Assembly (NCBI GenBank): GCA_031291445.1
Contig: JARLJA010000147.1
Span: 1-64,000 of the forward strand
Source of the DNA: Xanthobacteraceae bacterium
GTDB lineage: Bacteria > Pseudomonadota > Alphaproteobacteria > Rhizobiales > Xanthobacteraceae
Length of the DNA stretch: 64,000 bases
Direction of reading: 5' to 3'
In this document: piece by piece, positions 54,534-63,306 of the stretch
Numbering within the stretch: position 1 is the stretch's first letter
How the letters are laid out: every line of letters starts with the position of its first letter
The notes under the pieces: model-generated
What the model saw: only the letters and a program-made list of their open reading frames with translations
What the model was told of the DNA's origin: nothing
Databases searched by the model: none
Translations under genes and position numbers: made by a program

Positions 54534-55142
54534 CTACTCCATGGACTGCTGGATCAAGCGGCCCAAGGCGAACAGACGCTGATCGATCTTCACCGGCACT
54601 TCGCAGGCGAACCGGATCACCTGCCGGCGGTCCTCGAAGATCCGGGTTTGCCAGGCCAGCTGGTTGCCGAGCTGTTCGATCCTGGCCTGGTCCTGCTCGG
54701 GCGTATCCTGCAGCGCCCGCAGCGCGAGGGTATTGGCGCGGATCGCCTCCGCGGCCGCCCGCTGTTTGCGTGTGATGCGATCAAGGCCGCTCATGACGGA
54801 GGTGCGCTGGGCGTCGATCCGGTCGAACAGGCCGGCGAACAGCAGCTTGCCGCGCGCAACCCTGTCGCCCCCGTTCAGGAAATCCGAAATCAGCGTTTGA
54901 GCTTCGTCGAGCGGCGTGCGCCGGGCCGCCAGGCGGTCGACGAGGTCGGCGACCGCGGGGTCGTCCTTCCAGGCGGTCGTGGCGTCGCCCAGATCCGGTC
55001 CGACCCATATCGCGGCGACGGAGAGTTCGGGCACCCTGAGCTGGGCGCAGGGCCAGTCCGGATCACGCGGGTCCGTCGCGGAACCGCGGTCGCCGGATCC
55101 GATGATCAAAACGACGGCGAGCAGGCAGCTTCGCAATCTCAT
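54534..55142 (-). CDS. secreted helical hypothetical protein in the methanol cluster
   Basis: 202 residues from the ATG at 55142, with GGGAGG just upstream. Signal peptide MRLRSCLLAVVLIIGSGDRG; WPCAQLRVPELSVAAIWVGP at the start of the mature part; the C-terminal half is helical (RITRKQRAAAEAIRANTLAL; ARIEQLGNQLAWQTRIFEDR) and ends RLIQQSME. Two Cys. Proteins of this look occur with xoxF/PQQ clusters, but no function is assigned. The 22-base gap to the beta-propeller gene suggests one transcript. Confidence 0.72.
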   Translation of the reverse strand: MRLRSCLLAVVLIIGSGDRGSATDPRDPDWPCAQLRVPELSVAAIWVGPDLGDATTAWKDDPAVADLVDRLAARRTPLDEAQTLISDFLNGGDRVARGKLLFAGLFDRIDAQRTSVMSGLDRITRKQRAAAEAIRANTLALRALQDTPEQDQARIEQLGNQLAWQTRIFEDRRQVIRFACEVPVKIDQRLFALGRLIQQSME

Positions 55143-55164
55143 GACGCCTCCCGGGTAGCGACCT

Positions 55165-56148
55165 TCATTGTGGAGCGACGGTAACGCCCCAGGGCAGTTC
55201 ACCGACCTGAATCGACTTGGTGACCTTCTGCGCGGCGACGTCGACGACCGAAACGTCATTGGAGACGCCGTTGGTGGCCAGCAGGTATTTCTCGTCGGGA
55301 GTAAATGCCATGTGCCAGACCCGTTGACCGACCAGCAGGTACTTGACGACCTGATGCGTCGTCGCATCGACGATGGCGATGCGGTTGGCTGGTCCAAGGG
55401 CGACGAAAGCCGTCTTGCCGTCGCGGGTGATGTTGATCCCCACCGGCTGGATGGCTTCGGCGCGCAACCCGGGAATGGCGAAACTGATCTTGTGCGTCGC
55501 GGTGCGTGTTGCCGGATCGATCACCGTGACAATGCCGCCGATCTCCGAGGAGATCCACAGTTCGGACGCGTCCTGCTTGAAGGTCGCGAAGCGCGGGCGC
55601 GAGCCGACCAGCACGTTGCCGACGATCCGTCGGGTCGTGGTGTCGATGAAATGGGCCATGCTGGTGGTCTCGGACGTGTTGATCAGGATTTTATCGTCTG
55701 GGCTGACCGCCATCCCCTCCGGCTCGACGCCAACCTGGACGTCGCCGACGCGCGTGCGTTTGGCGATGTCGATGATCGTGACCGTGTTGTCGTTCTCGTT
55801 GGCGACGTACAGCAGCCTGCCGGCGCTGTCCTGGGTGAAAAGTTCGGGGTCCGGCCCGGAGGGCAGGGTGTCCACGACCGTCTGGGTTGCCGTGTCGATC
55901 ATCTGGATCGTGTCGTCGTCGCCGACCGCCACCAGGACATATTTGCCGTCACGGGTGAACTCGATGCCGCGAGGCCGCTGTCCGACCTTGATGGTGTTGA
56001 CCACGGTCCAGGTTCCGGTGTCGATCACCGAAACGGTATTGCCCTTTTCGTTGGAGACGTAAGCCAACACCGCGTGCGCCGGCGTTGCAGCCGCGAGCAC
56101 GGCAAACAATCCGCCGGCGAAACAGGAGCGCAACTGGCATCGCCACAT
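55165..56148 (-). CDS. PQQ-associated YVTN-family beta-propeller protein
   Basis: 327 residues from the ATG at 56148; a TTG at 56172 would add eight residues. Signal peptide ends near TPAHAV. Repeats of the form VSNEKGNTVSVIDTGTW, VAVGDDDTIQMIDTATQ, VANENDNTVTIIDIAKR, FVALGPANRIAIVDATTH and LLATNGVSNDVSVVDVAAQ mark a seven-bladed YVTN propeller. The family is associated with PQQ-dependent alcohol oxidation; a scaffold or electron-transfer assistant role is inferred. Transcribed leftward, divergent from pqqA-xoxF. Confidence 0.87.
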   Translation of the reverse strand: MWRCQLRSCFAGGLFAVLAAATPAHAVLAYVSNEKGNTVSVIDTGTWTVVNTIKVGQRPRGIEFTRDGKYVLVAVGDDDTIQMIDTATQTVVDTLPSGPDPELFTQDSAGRLLYVANENDNTVTIIDIAKRTRVGDVQVGVEPEGMAVSPDDKILINTSETTSMAHFIDTTTRRIVGNVLVGSRPRFATFKQDASELWISSEIGGIVTVIDPATRTATHKISFAIPGLRAEAIQPVGINITRDGKTAFVALGPANRIAIVDATTHQVVKYLLVGQRVWHMAFTPDEKYLLATNGVSNDVSVVDVAAQKVTKSIQVGELPWGVTVAPQ

Positions 56149-56282
56149 TCTCGGAACTCCGTTCCGCCGCAAGACATCGCGGCGTTCACAACTGCAAGTC
56201 GAGTGTCGATCCAGGATGGTCGGTAAATCCTCCGATCAAGGACGCGCGCCGTCAAGCCGAAGGTGGTGCTGCTGCCGTGTTT

Positions 56283-56387
56283 GCAGCGCAGCGTGATTGA
56301 TTGCCGGCGATGCACTGAAAACAAATGTGTTTCGCTTCGCTACCGATCAAGCGACCTTCCGTCTTGGGCAAGTTTATGATCGTGAAA
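56283..56387 (+). promoter_or_regulatory. control region of pqqA-xoxF, copy 1 of a shared regulatory block
   Basis: This block is repeated upstream of xoxJ (63136-63232). Conserved parts in order: GCAGCGCAGCGTGA (13 of 14 identical), AATG followed by TTTCG and TTCGCT, then the core CAAGCGACCTTCCGTCTTGG with GCAAGTTT (56348-56375; 25 of 28 identical), then GATCG with TGAAA. The core ends 104 bases before pqqA; in the other copy it ends 86 bases before xoxJ. Same strand and similar spacing argue for shared regulator binding or promoter sequence. Confidence 0.7.
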
Positions 56388-56479
56388 ATCGGTAATGATC
56401 GGCTGCAGCATCGTCTTGTTGCGCGGGTCGCGCGATGGAACGGTGACTGCAAAACAAGAAGAACGGGAAGGAAACAGCC

Positions 56480-56560
56480 ATGACATGGAAAGCGCCGCGG
56501 ATCGTGGAAGTGCCTGTCGGCCTCGAAATCAACATGTACGCCTGCGCGCGTCGCAACTAG
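56480..56560 (+). CDS. pqqA: PqqA, precursor peptide of the PQQ cofactor
   Basis: 26 residues: MTWKAPRIVEVPVGLEINMY then ACARRN. The Glu and Tyr that are joined to make PQQ are E16 and Y20 in the ExxxY motif (EINMY), and the flanking VEVPVGLEIN context is typical of alphaproteobacterial PqqA. GGGAAGGA precedes the ATG. It is a stand-alone precursor copy: pqqB-E are not in this window. It is directly upstream of xoxF in the same direction, separated by a hairpin-rich 235-base spacer. Confidence 0.92.
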   Translation: MTWKAPRIVEVPVGLEINMYACARRN

Positions 56561-56703
56561 GTCGGCGGTGGCTCTGGGATGGCAGTCCAGCCCAGGCGCA
56601 AACTTTCGTTTCGACGAGATCGGCGTCCACCTGTCCGCCTTACACGGTGTGAGGACAGGGGCCTTGATACGCAGTCGATATCATATCGCGAGCTGCCGCT
56701 GAC

Positions 56704-56750
56704 GGGAGCTCCCTTCGGCGGAGCTCACGCCGGGCGCGCAGTGCCCGGCG
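56704..56750 (+). promoter_or_regulatory. tandem hairpins between pqqA and xoxF
   Basis: GGGAGCTCCC (56704-56713) is self-complementary and GAGCTC recurs at 56721-56726. CGCCGGGC (56728-56735) pairs with GCCCGGCG (56743-56750) over seven bases. They may act as a processing site or partial terminator that makes pqqA mRNA more abundant than xoxF mRNA. Confidence 0.45.
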
Positions 56751-56795
56751 ACGGTATTCTCTTTGACAGCAAACGGAACAAGGGAAGGAAACGCT

Positions 56796-58607
56796 ATGCG
56801 CAAGGTGGTGCTATTGGCCTCCCTTGGCGCGGCTGCGGCATTGATTGCCACTTCGGCCAGCGCCAATGACGAACTCATCAAGATGTCCAAGAATCCGAAT
56901 GACTGGGTGATGCCGGCCGGCAACTACAACGCCCAGCGCTATTCGGAACTCAAGCAGATCAATACGGGCAACGTCGGCAAGCTGCAGGTGGCCTGGACGT
57001 TTTCGACCGGCGTCCTGCGCGGGCACGAAGGCGGACCTCTCATCATCGGCGACATGATGTACGTGCATGCGCCGTTCCCCAACACCGTTTATGCGCTGGA
57101 TCTCGCCAACGACTCCAGGATCGTCTGGAAATACGAGCCCAAGCAGGATCCCAACGTCATCCCGGTGATGTGCTGCGATACCGTCAACCGCGGGCTCGCC
57201 TACGGCGAAGGCAAGATCTTCCTGCACCAGGCCGACACCACGCTGGTGGCGCTCGACGCCAAGACCGGGAAGGTGGCCTGGTCGGTGAAGAACGGAGATC
57301 CCGGCAAGGGCGGGACCGGAACCTCGGCGCCGCTGGTGGTGAAGGACAAGGTCCTGATCGGCATTTCCGGTGGCGAGTTCGGCGTGCAGTGCCACGTCAC
57401 CGCCTACGACATCAAGGACGGCAAGCAGGCGTGGCGCGCGTTTTCGGAGGGGCCGGACGACCAGATCAAGTTCGATCCGGTGAAGACGATGGCGCTGGGC
57501 AAGCCGGTGGGCAAGGATTCGAGCCTGGTGACCTGGGAAGGCGACCAGTGGAAGATCGGCGGCGGCTGCACGTGGGGCTGGATGGCCTACGATCCAGGCC
57601 TGAACCTGGTCTATTACGGCTCGGGCAACCCGTCGACCTGGAATCCCAAGCAGCGGCCGGGAGACAACAAGTGGTCGATGACGATCTTCGCCCGTGACGC
57701 GGACACCGGTATGGCCAAATGGGTCTACCAGATGACGCCCCATGACGAGTGGGACTACGACGGCGTCAACGAGATGATCCTGACCGATCAACAGGTCGGC
57801 GGCCAGGAACGCAAGCTCTTGACCCATTTCGACCGCAACGGCATCGGGTACACGCTGGACCGGGTGACGGGCGAACTGCTGGTCGCCGAGAAGTATGACC
57901 CCAAGGTCAACTGGACCAGCGGCGTCGACATGAACAAGAGCTCGCCGACCTACGGTCGTCCGAAGGTGCTCGATCAGTATTCGACCGACAAGCAGGGCGA
58001 AGACCACAACGTCAAGGGAATCTGCCCGGCGGCGCTCGGCAGCAAGGACGAGCAACCGGCGGCCTATTCACCCGAGACGCAGCTGTTCTACGTTCCGACC
58101 AACCACGTCTGCATGGACTATGAACCGTTCAAGGTGAGTTACACCGCGGGGCAGCCCTATGTCGGCGCGACGCTGTCGATGTATCCGCCTCCAGGCGAGA
58201 CCAACATGGGCAACTTCATCGCCTGGGACGGCAAGACCGGGAAGATCGTCTGGTCCGACAAGGAGCAGTTCTCGGTGTGGTCGGGGGCGCTGGCGACGGC
58301 GGGCGGCGTGGTGTTCTACGGCACGCTGGAGGGCTACCTCAAGGCGGTCGATGCCAAGACCGGCAAGGAGCTCTATCGGTTCAAGACCCCGTCCGGCATC
58401 ATCGGCAACGTGACCACCTATGAGCACGGCGGCAAGCAGTACATCGCCGTTCTGTCCGGCGTCGGCGGCTGGGCCGGCATCGGACTTGCGGCCGGCCTGA
58501 CCGACCCGACCGCGGGCCTCGGCGCGGTCGGCGGCTATGCCGGACTGAGCAACTACACCGCACTGGGCGGAACGCTGACGGTGTTCACGCTGCCGAACGC
58601 CAACTGA
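56796..58607 (+). CDS. xoxF: lanthanide-dependent methanol dehydrogenase XoxF
   Basis: 603 residues from the ATG at 56796, with AAGGAA upstream. Signal peptide ends near ATSASAND. Eight-bladed PQQ propeller with repeated W-docking motifs ([31 protein letters not shown]). The adjacent Cys pair C126-C127 (VMCCDTVN) is the vicinal disulfide next to PQQ. D320 and D322 in DEWDYDGVN are the catalytic Asp and the extra lanthanide-ligand Asp that separates XoxF from Ca-dependent MxaF. It oxidises methanol, and possibly formaldehyde, in the periplasm, passing electrons to the neighbouring cytochromes. Confidence 0.95.
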   Translation: MRKVVLLASLGAAAALIATSASANDELIKMSKNPNDWVMPAGNYNAQRYSELKQINTGNVGKLQVAWTFSTGVLRGHEGGPLIIGDMMYVHAPFPNTVYALDLANDSRIVWKYEPKQDPNVIPVMCCDTVNRGLAYGEGKIFLHQADTTLVALDAKTGKVAWSVKNGDPGKGGTGTSAPLVVKDKVLIGISGGEFGVQCHVTAYDIKDGKQAWRAFSEGPDDQIKFDPVKTMALGKPVGKDSSLVTWEGDQWKIGGGCTWGWMAYDPGLNLVYYGSGNPSTWNPKQRPGDNKWSMTIFARDADTGMAKWVYQMTPHDEWDYDGVNEMILTDQQVGGQERKLLTHFDRNGIGYTLDRVTGELLVAEKYDPKVNWTSGVDMNKSSPTYGRPKVLDQYSTDKQGEDHNVKGICPAALGSKDEQPAAYSPETQLFYVPTNHVCMDYEPFKVSYTAGQPYVGATLSMYPPPGETNMGNFIAWDGKTGKIVWSDKEQFSVWSGALATAGGVVFYGTLEGYLKAVDAKTGKELYRFKTPSGIIGNVTTYEHGGKQYIAVLSGVGGWAGIGLAAGLTDPTAGLGAVGGYAGLSNYTALGGTLTVFTLPNAN

Positions 58608-58621
58608 CGCTTCTCCACGCT

Positions 58622-58646
58622 GGCGCGCGGAGCATCTCCGCGCGCC
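58622..58646 (+). terminator. hairpin after xoxF
   Basis: GGCGCGCGGA at 58622-58631 pairs perfectly with TCCGCGCGCC at 58637-58646; the 5-base loop GCATC can close by one more pair. It lies 14 bases past the xoxF stop. The next gene follows after 51 bases, so termination is probably partial. Confidence 0.6.
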
Positions 58647-58697
58647 GGGGCGGGTCAATCAACCATTCGAACTCTCGGAAGAGCAGGGCAGAAGCGC

Positions 58698-59222
58698 GTG
58701 CGAGTCATTTTCGTGGTCGCGACGATCGTTGCCGCAGCAGTTGGCGTCACCTTTCTCCATGGAATCGCTGTTGCCGACGGCAGCGGCGATCCGGCGGCGG
58801 TCAAGTCGGAGGACGGCAGATACTTCGACAAGGACGGCGGTCCGACCTACCACGTCGGATCGGACGGTACGGTGGACTGGTACGCCTATTCCGGATACCG
58901 CCGCTACCATTCCGAATGTCACGTCTGCCACGGTCCCGACGGGATGGGATCGAGCTACGCGCCGGCGCTGAAGGACTCGCTCAAGTCCCTGAGCTACGGC
59001 GAGTTCCTCGCGGTTGTCGCGGGTGGGCGCAGGAACGTTTCAACGTCGCAGGAAAACGTCATGCCGGCGTTCGGCGACAACACCAACGTGACCTGCCATC
59101 TCGATGACATCTACATCTACCTGCGTGCGCGCGCCAACGATGCGATCGGTCGGGTGCGGCCGGCCAGGCACGAGGAGAAGCCCGACGCCTACACGAAGGC
59201 GGAAGCGAGCTGCATGCAATGA
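58698..59222 (+). CDS. methanol metabolism-related c-type cytochrome (copy 2, XoxG-like position)
   Basis: 174 residues with a GTG start. Signal peptide about 1-26. Haem motif C74-H-V-C77-H78 in ECHVCHGPDGMG, then MPAFGDNTNVTCHLDDIYIY with the Met ligand region and third Cys, and C-terminal ASCMQ with a fourth Cys. It is very similar along its whole length to copy 1 at 53329. Position directly after xoxF suggests it is the electron acceptor of XoxF. The following genes continue the formaldehyde pathway. Confidence 0.9.
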   Translation: MRVIFVVATIVAAAVGVTFLHGIAVADGSGDPAAVKSEDGRYFDKDGGPTYHVGSDGTVDWYAYSGYRRYHSECHVCHGPDGMGSSYAPALKDSLKSLSYGEFLAVVAGGRRNVSTSQENVMPAFGDNTNVTCHLDDIYIYLRARANDAIGRVRPARHEEKPDAYTKAEASCMQ

Positions 59223-59288
59223 TCGATCATCGCCGCATGAGGCTTCGATGCCGGTTTGAGGGATTGGACTGCAACATAGGGGTTTGCG

Positions 59289-60401
<1,113 letters not shown>

Positions 60402-60446
60402 TTGACAGCACGATCCACCCAACGTCGAACGCAGGAGGAACGACCC

Positions 60447-61016
60447 ATGACCGTCCACATCCATCCGTCGGTTGATAGCGGCGTGAAGAAAGGATCCGGC
60501 GCCTTTGCGGGAGGCACCCTGGTGTGCCACTGCAAGGACAAGCCGGTAAAGGTCCAGATCACCGGGGATGTGGCCCACAACCACGCCTGCGGCTGCACCA
60601 AATGCTGGAAGCCATCGGGGGCCGCATTCTCGATCGTGGCCGTGGTGCCGCGGGACAACGTGAAGGTCCTGGAGAACGGCGACAAGCTCAAGATCGTCGA
60701 TCCGTCGGCCGCGATCCAGCGCCACGCCTGCACCGGCTGCGGGGTCCACATGTTCGGCCGGATCGAGAACAAGGCGCATCCGTTCTACGGCCTTGATTTC
60801 ATCCATCCCGAATTGTTCAGGGAGGGCGGCTGGGCCGCGCCTGGTTTCGCCGCCTTCGTCTCGTCGGTGATCGAGGCCGGGGTCAGTCCATCGGAGATGA
60901 CCGGAATCAGAGCGCGTCTCAAGGAGCTCGGGCTCGAGCCGTATGACTGCCTGTCGCCGGCGCTGATGGACGCGATCGCAACCCACGTGGCGAAATCGAA
61001 GGCGAAGGCGGCCTAG
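60447..61016 (+). CDS. gfa: S-(hydroxymethyl)glutathione synthase (Gfa)
   Basis: 189 residues from the ATG at 60447, preceded by [27 protein letters not shown] and [25 protein letters not shown] (metal-binding Cys residues, here cited by segment start near residue 27), then [20 protein letters not shown]: the glutathione-dependent formaldehyde-activating enzyme fold with zinc sites. It accelerates the formation of S-hydroxymethylglutathione from formaldehyde. Between adhC and fghA in one operon; completes the glutathione route after XoxF. Confidence 0.92.
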   Translation: MTVHIHPSVDSGVKKGSGAFAGGTLVCHCKDKPVKVQITGDVAHNHACGCTKCWKPSGAAFSIVAVVPRDNVKVLENGDKLKIVDPSAAIQRHACTGCGVHMFGRIENKAHPFYGLDFIHPELFREGGWAAPGFAAFVSSVIEAGVSPSEMTGIRARLKELGLEPYDCLSPALMDAIATHVAKSKAKAA

Positions 61017-61028
61017 GATCCCGGGTCT

Positions 61029-61070
61029 GAAGTTCGCTTGCGACCGCATGCCGCCTCTCGAGCGAACTTC
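61029..61070. repeat. palindromic intergenic element, GAAGTTCG type
   Basis: GAAGTTCGCT (61029-61038) and AGCGAACTTC (61061-61070) pair perfectly around a 22-base loop, starting 12 bases after the gfa stop. It resembles the element at 39430-39482. It may act as a terminator or mRNA-stabilising hairpin in the operon. Confidence 0.5.
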
Positions 61071-61106
61071 GGATTCGATTGCCTCTCGGCCAGGAGCAGC
61101 AAGGTT

Positions 61107-61949
61107 GTGATCAGCACCGTTTCCCTCAACCGCTCGCATGGCGGTGTCCAGGGGGTTTACCGGCACGACAGTCGCGCGACCGGGACGGAGATGACCTTTT
61201 CGGTCTTCGTTCCGCCGCGCCCGGGTGCTGTCGGCTTCCCGGTTGTGTTCTTCCTGTCGGGGCTGACCTGCACTCACGCCAATGTCACCGAGAAAGGCGA
61301 GTTTCGCCGGACTTGCGCCGAGCTCGGCTTGATCCTCGTCGCGCCGGACACCAGTCCACGCGGCGAGGGGGTACCGGGCGATCCCGCGGGCGCCTACGAC
61401 TTCGGGCTCGGCGCCGGATTCTATGTCGATGCGACGCAGGAGCCGTTCGCGCGCAACTATCGCATGTGGACCTATGTCACCGCCGAACTCGCCGACGTGA
61501 TCGCGGAGCATTTTCCGGCGGACATGGAGCGGCAATCGATCTGCGGGCATTCGATGGGGGGACATGGCGCTCTCACCATCGCGCTGACCCATCCCGACCG
61601 TTATCGTGCGGTCAGCGCGTTCGCCCCCATCGCCGCGCCGTCGCTGGCGCCCTGGGGAATCAAGGCGCTGGGCGGCTATCTCGGCAACGACATGTCGGCG
61701 TGGCGGCGCCACGACGCGGTCGCCCTGATCGAGGACGGCGCGCGACTTCGCGATCTGCTGGTCGACGTCGGCGACGCCGACCCGTTCCTTGCCGAACAGC
61801 TTCGCCCCGAGCTCCTCGAGCATGCCTGCGCCACAACCGGAATACCGCTGAACCTGCGCCGTCAGGTTGGCTATGACCACAGCTACTATTTCATCTCCAC
61901 CTTCATGGCGGAGCACTTGCACTGGCACGCGGCTCGCCTGAAGGCCTAG
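61107..61949 (+). CDS. fghA: S-formylglutathione hydrolase
   Basis: 280 residues from a GTG at 61107 preceded by GGAG; the in-frame extension upstream crosses the palindrome and is unlikely. FFLSGLTCTHANVTEKGEFR, APDTSPRGEGVPGDPAGAYD, CGHSMGGHGALTIAL (nucleophile Ser), and DHSYYFISTFM (His) are all diagnostic of esterase D/FghA. It hydrolyses S-formylglutathione to formate and glutathione, the last step of formaldehyde oxidation here. It ends 24 bases from the convergent AraC gene. Confidence 0.94.
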   Translation: MISTVSLNRSHGGVQGVYRHDSRATGTEMTFSVFVPPRPGAVGFPVVFFLSGLTCTHANVTEKGEFRRTCAELGLILVAPDTSPRGEGVPGDPAGAYDFGLGAGFYVDATQEPFARNYRMWTYVTAELADVIAEHFPADMERQSICGHSMGGHGALTIALTHPDRYRAVSAFAPIAAPSLAPWGIKALGGYLGNDMSAWRRHDAVALIEDGARLRDLLVDVGDADPFLAEQLRPELLEHACATTGIPLNLRRQVGYDHSYYFISTFMAEHLHWHAARLKA

Positions 61950-61973
61950 CGCCGCGAACTTCGGCTCACTGCG

Positions 61974-62942
61974 CTAGAATTCGCGTATCGAGCCGTCGTA
62001 GTTCGCCTTGTGGATCGCAGACGGAGCTACTCCGAAATGTCGCCGGAAGACGCGGCTGAAGTGCGACGAGCTCGAAAAGCCCCACGAAAACGCGACGTCG
62101 GTGATGGTCTTGCTGTTCGGAGCCGCCTCGAGCTCCTGGCGGCAGTTCTGCAGCCGGGCCTGCCAGATGTAATCGCTGACGGTCGTGCCGCGATCGTGGA
62201 AGATCACGTGGAGGTAGCGTTTGGTGCAACCCAGCGCGACCGCGATCTGGTCGATGCTCAGATCGGGGTCACGCAAATGCTCGTGGATGAAGGCCTGGGC
62301 GCGCACGTGGAGCGCCGCTGGCCCCGCCCGACCGCACGCCGTTCCGAGCTCGCGAAGCGGCAGCAGCAGGAGATTGATGAGCGTGTCAGCCACGCCGGAA
62401 GCGGTATTCGGCAGCAATCTCGGAGCTTCGCCAAACGCGGCCTGCACGAAATCATGGGCGATCCGGCCGGTGCCGGTGCGCGCCGACAGTCTGCAGGGGA
62501 CCATCTTCGCCGGCTGGAAACCGCGTTCCTGCAGTAGTTCCGTGGGAACGATCGCCACGTCATGCCGCGTCGTCGATGGGCTGACGATCGAATGGGGGGC
62601 GGAGACGTCGTAGGCGAGGCAGTCGCCGGGCCTGAGTTCAATCCGGCGGCCGCCTTGCTCGAAATGAGAGATGCCGTGCGTCTGGAAGACGATCTTGACG
62701 TAAGGGTGTTCGCCGGGTCTCGCTCGCGCACTGGTGTGCGCGATACGATGTTGGCTCGCCTCGATCTGGCAGAGCTTCAGCCTCGAAACGGTCGCGTAGG
62801 CGATCCGGGCTTCGAACGATGAGGCATCGAGCGGATCCACATCGAATTTGCCGCAAAGCTCCGTCAGCGCGTCAGTCCAGCGCTGGATCTGCGCCTTCGG
62901 CGACATTCCGGAAGTGCTCAGGGATTGAATGGTATTGGTCAT
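61974..62942 (-). CDS. AraC-family transcriptional regulator
   Basis: 322 residues. An N-terminal cupin-like sensor domain (about 60-190; GGRRIELRPGDCLAYDVSAP) is followed by the double-HTH AraC domain (about 215-315): DLSIDQIAVALGCTKRYLHV, then TITDVAFSWGFSSSSHFSRV and FRRHFGVAPSAI. The sensor resembles the AraC-binding-like 2 (FeaR-type) domain. It is divergent from xoxJ and convergent with the formaldehyde operon, so it is a good candidate regulator of the cluster; the upstream block at 63136-63232 is between it and xoxJ. Confidence 0.88.
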   Translation of the reverse strand: MTNTIQSLSTSGMSPKAQIQRWTDALTELCGKFDVDPLDASSFEARIAYATVSRLKLCQIEASQHRIAHTSARARPGEHPYVKIVFQTHGISHFEQGGRRIELRPGDCLAYDVSAPHSIVSPSTTRHDVAIVPTELLQERGFQPAKMVPCRLSARTGTGRIAHDFVQAAFGEAPRLLPNTASGVADTLINLLLLPLRELGTACGRAGPAALHVRAQAFIHEHLRDPDLSIDQIAVALGCTKRYLHVIFHDRGTTVSDYIWQARLQNCRQELEAAPNSKTITDVAFSWGFSSSSHFSRVFRRHFGVAPSAIHKANYDGSIREF

Positions 62943-63135
62943 GGCCTAACCACACGAATGAGTGAGTGGAAGCCCCCCACGAAGGTAGCATCGCGCCGTC
63001 ATCCATCCAAGTTCGGCCTCGCCGGTAGATCGGCGCTCCCCGGACTCCGAAGCCCGAGTTGTCGAGCCCGGTGCGGGATCCTTTCGTCATGTGCACGCGG
63101 CGTCAAGCGGAACATGCATTCCAAGCAGTGCCTTC

Positions 63136-63232
63136 GCAGTGCAGCGTGAACCATTGCTCGACGCTGCAGAATGTTTCGGGTTCGCTGAGGAACAAGCAAC
63201 CTTCCGTCTCGGGCAAGCTTCGATCGCTGAAA
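63136..63232 (+). promoter_or_regulatory. control region of xoxJ, copy 2 of the shared regulatory block
   Basis: This has the same block order as at 56283-56387: GCAGTGCAGCGTGA, AATGTTTCG, TTCGCT, then CAAGCAACCTTCCGTCTCGG with GCAAGCTT (63193-63220), then GATCG with TGAAA. It differs mainly by an 8-base shorter middle. Located between the divergent AraC gene (start 62942) and xoxJ (start 63307). It may respond to the AraC regulator or to a lanthanide/methanol-sensing system elsewhere. Confidence 0.7.
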
Positions 63233-63306
63233 CGGCTCACCATTGCAAAACGGCCCAGCGGACTCCGGGGTCTTTGGCGCGTGGTTGAGCGGTTGAGGAG
63301 GCTGAC

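Noticed and set aside
56796-58607. Ca-dependent MxaF-type methanol dehydrogenase
   Set aside because: The DYD pair (D320, D322) and the absence of mxaI/mxaG neighbours favour XoxF.
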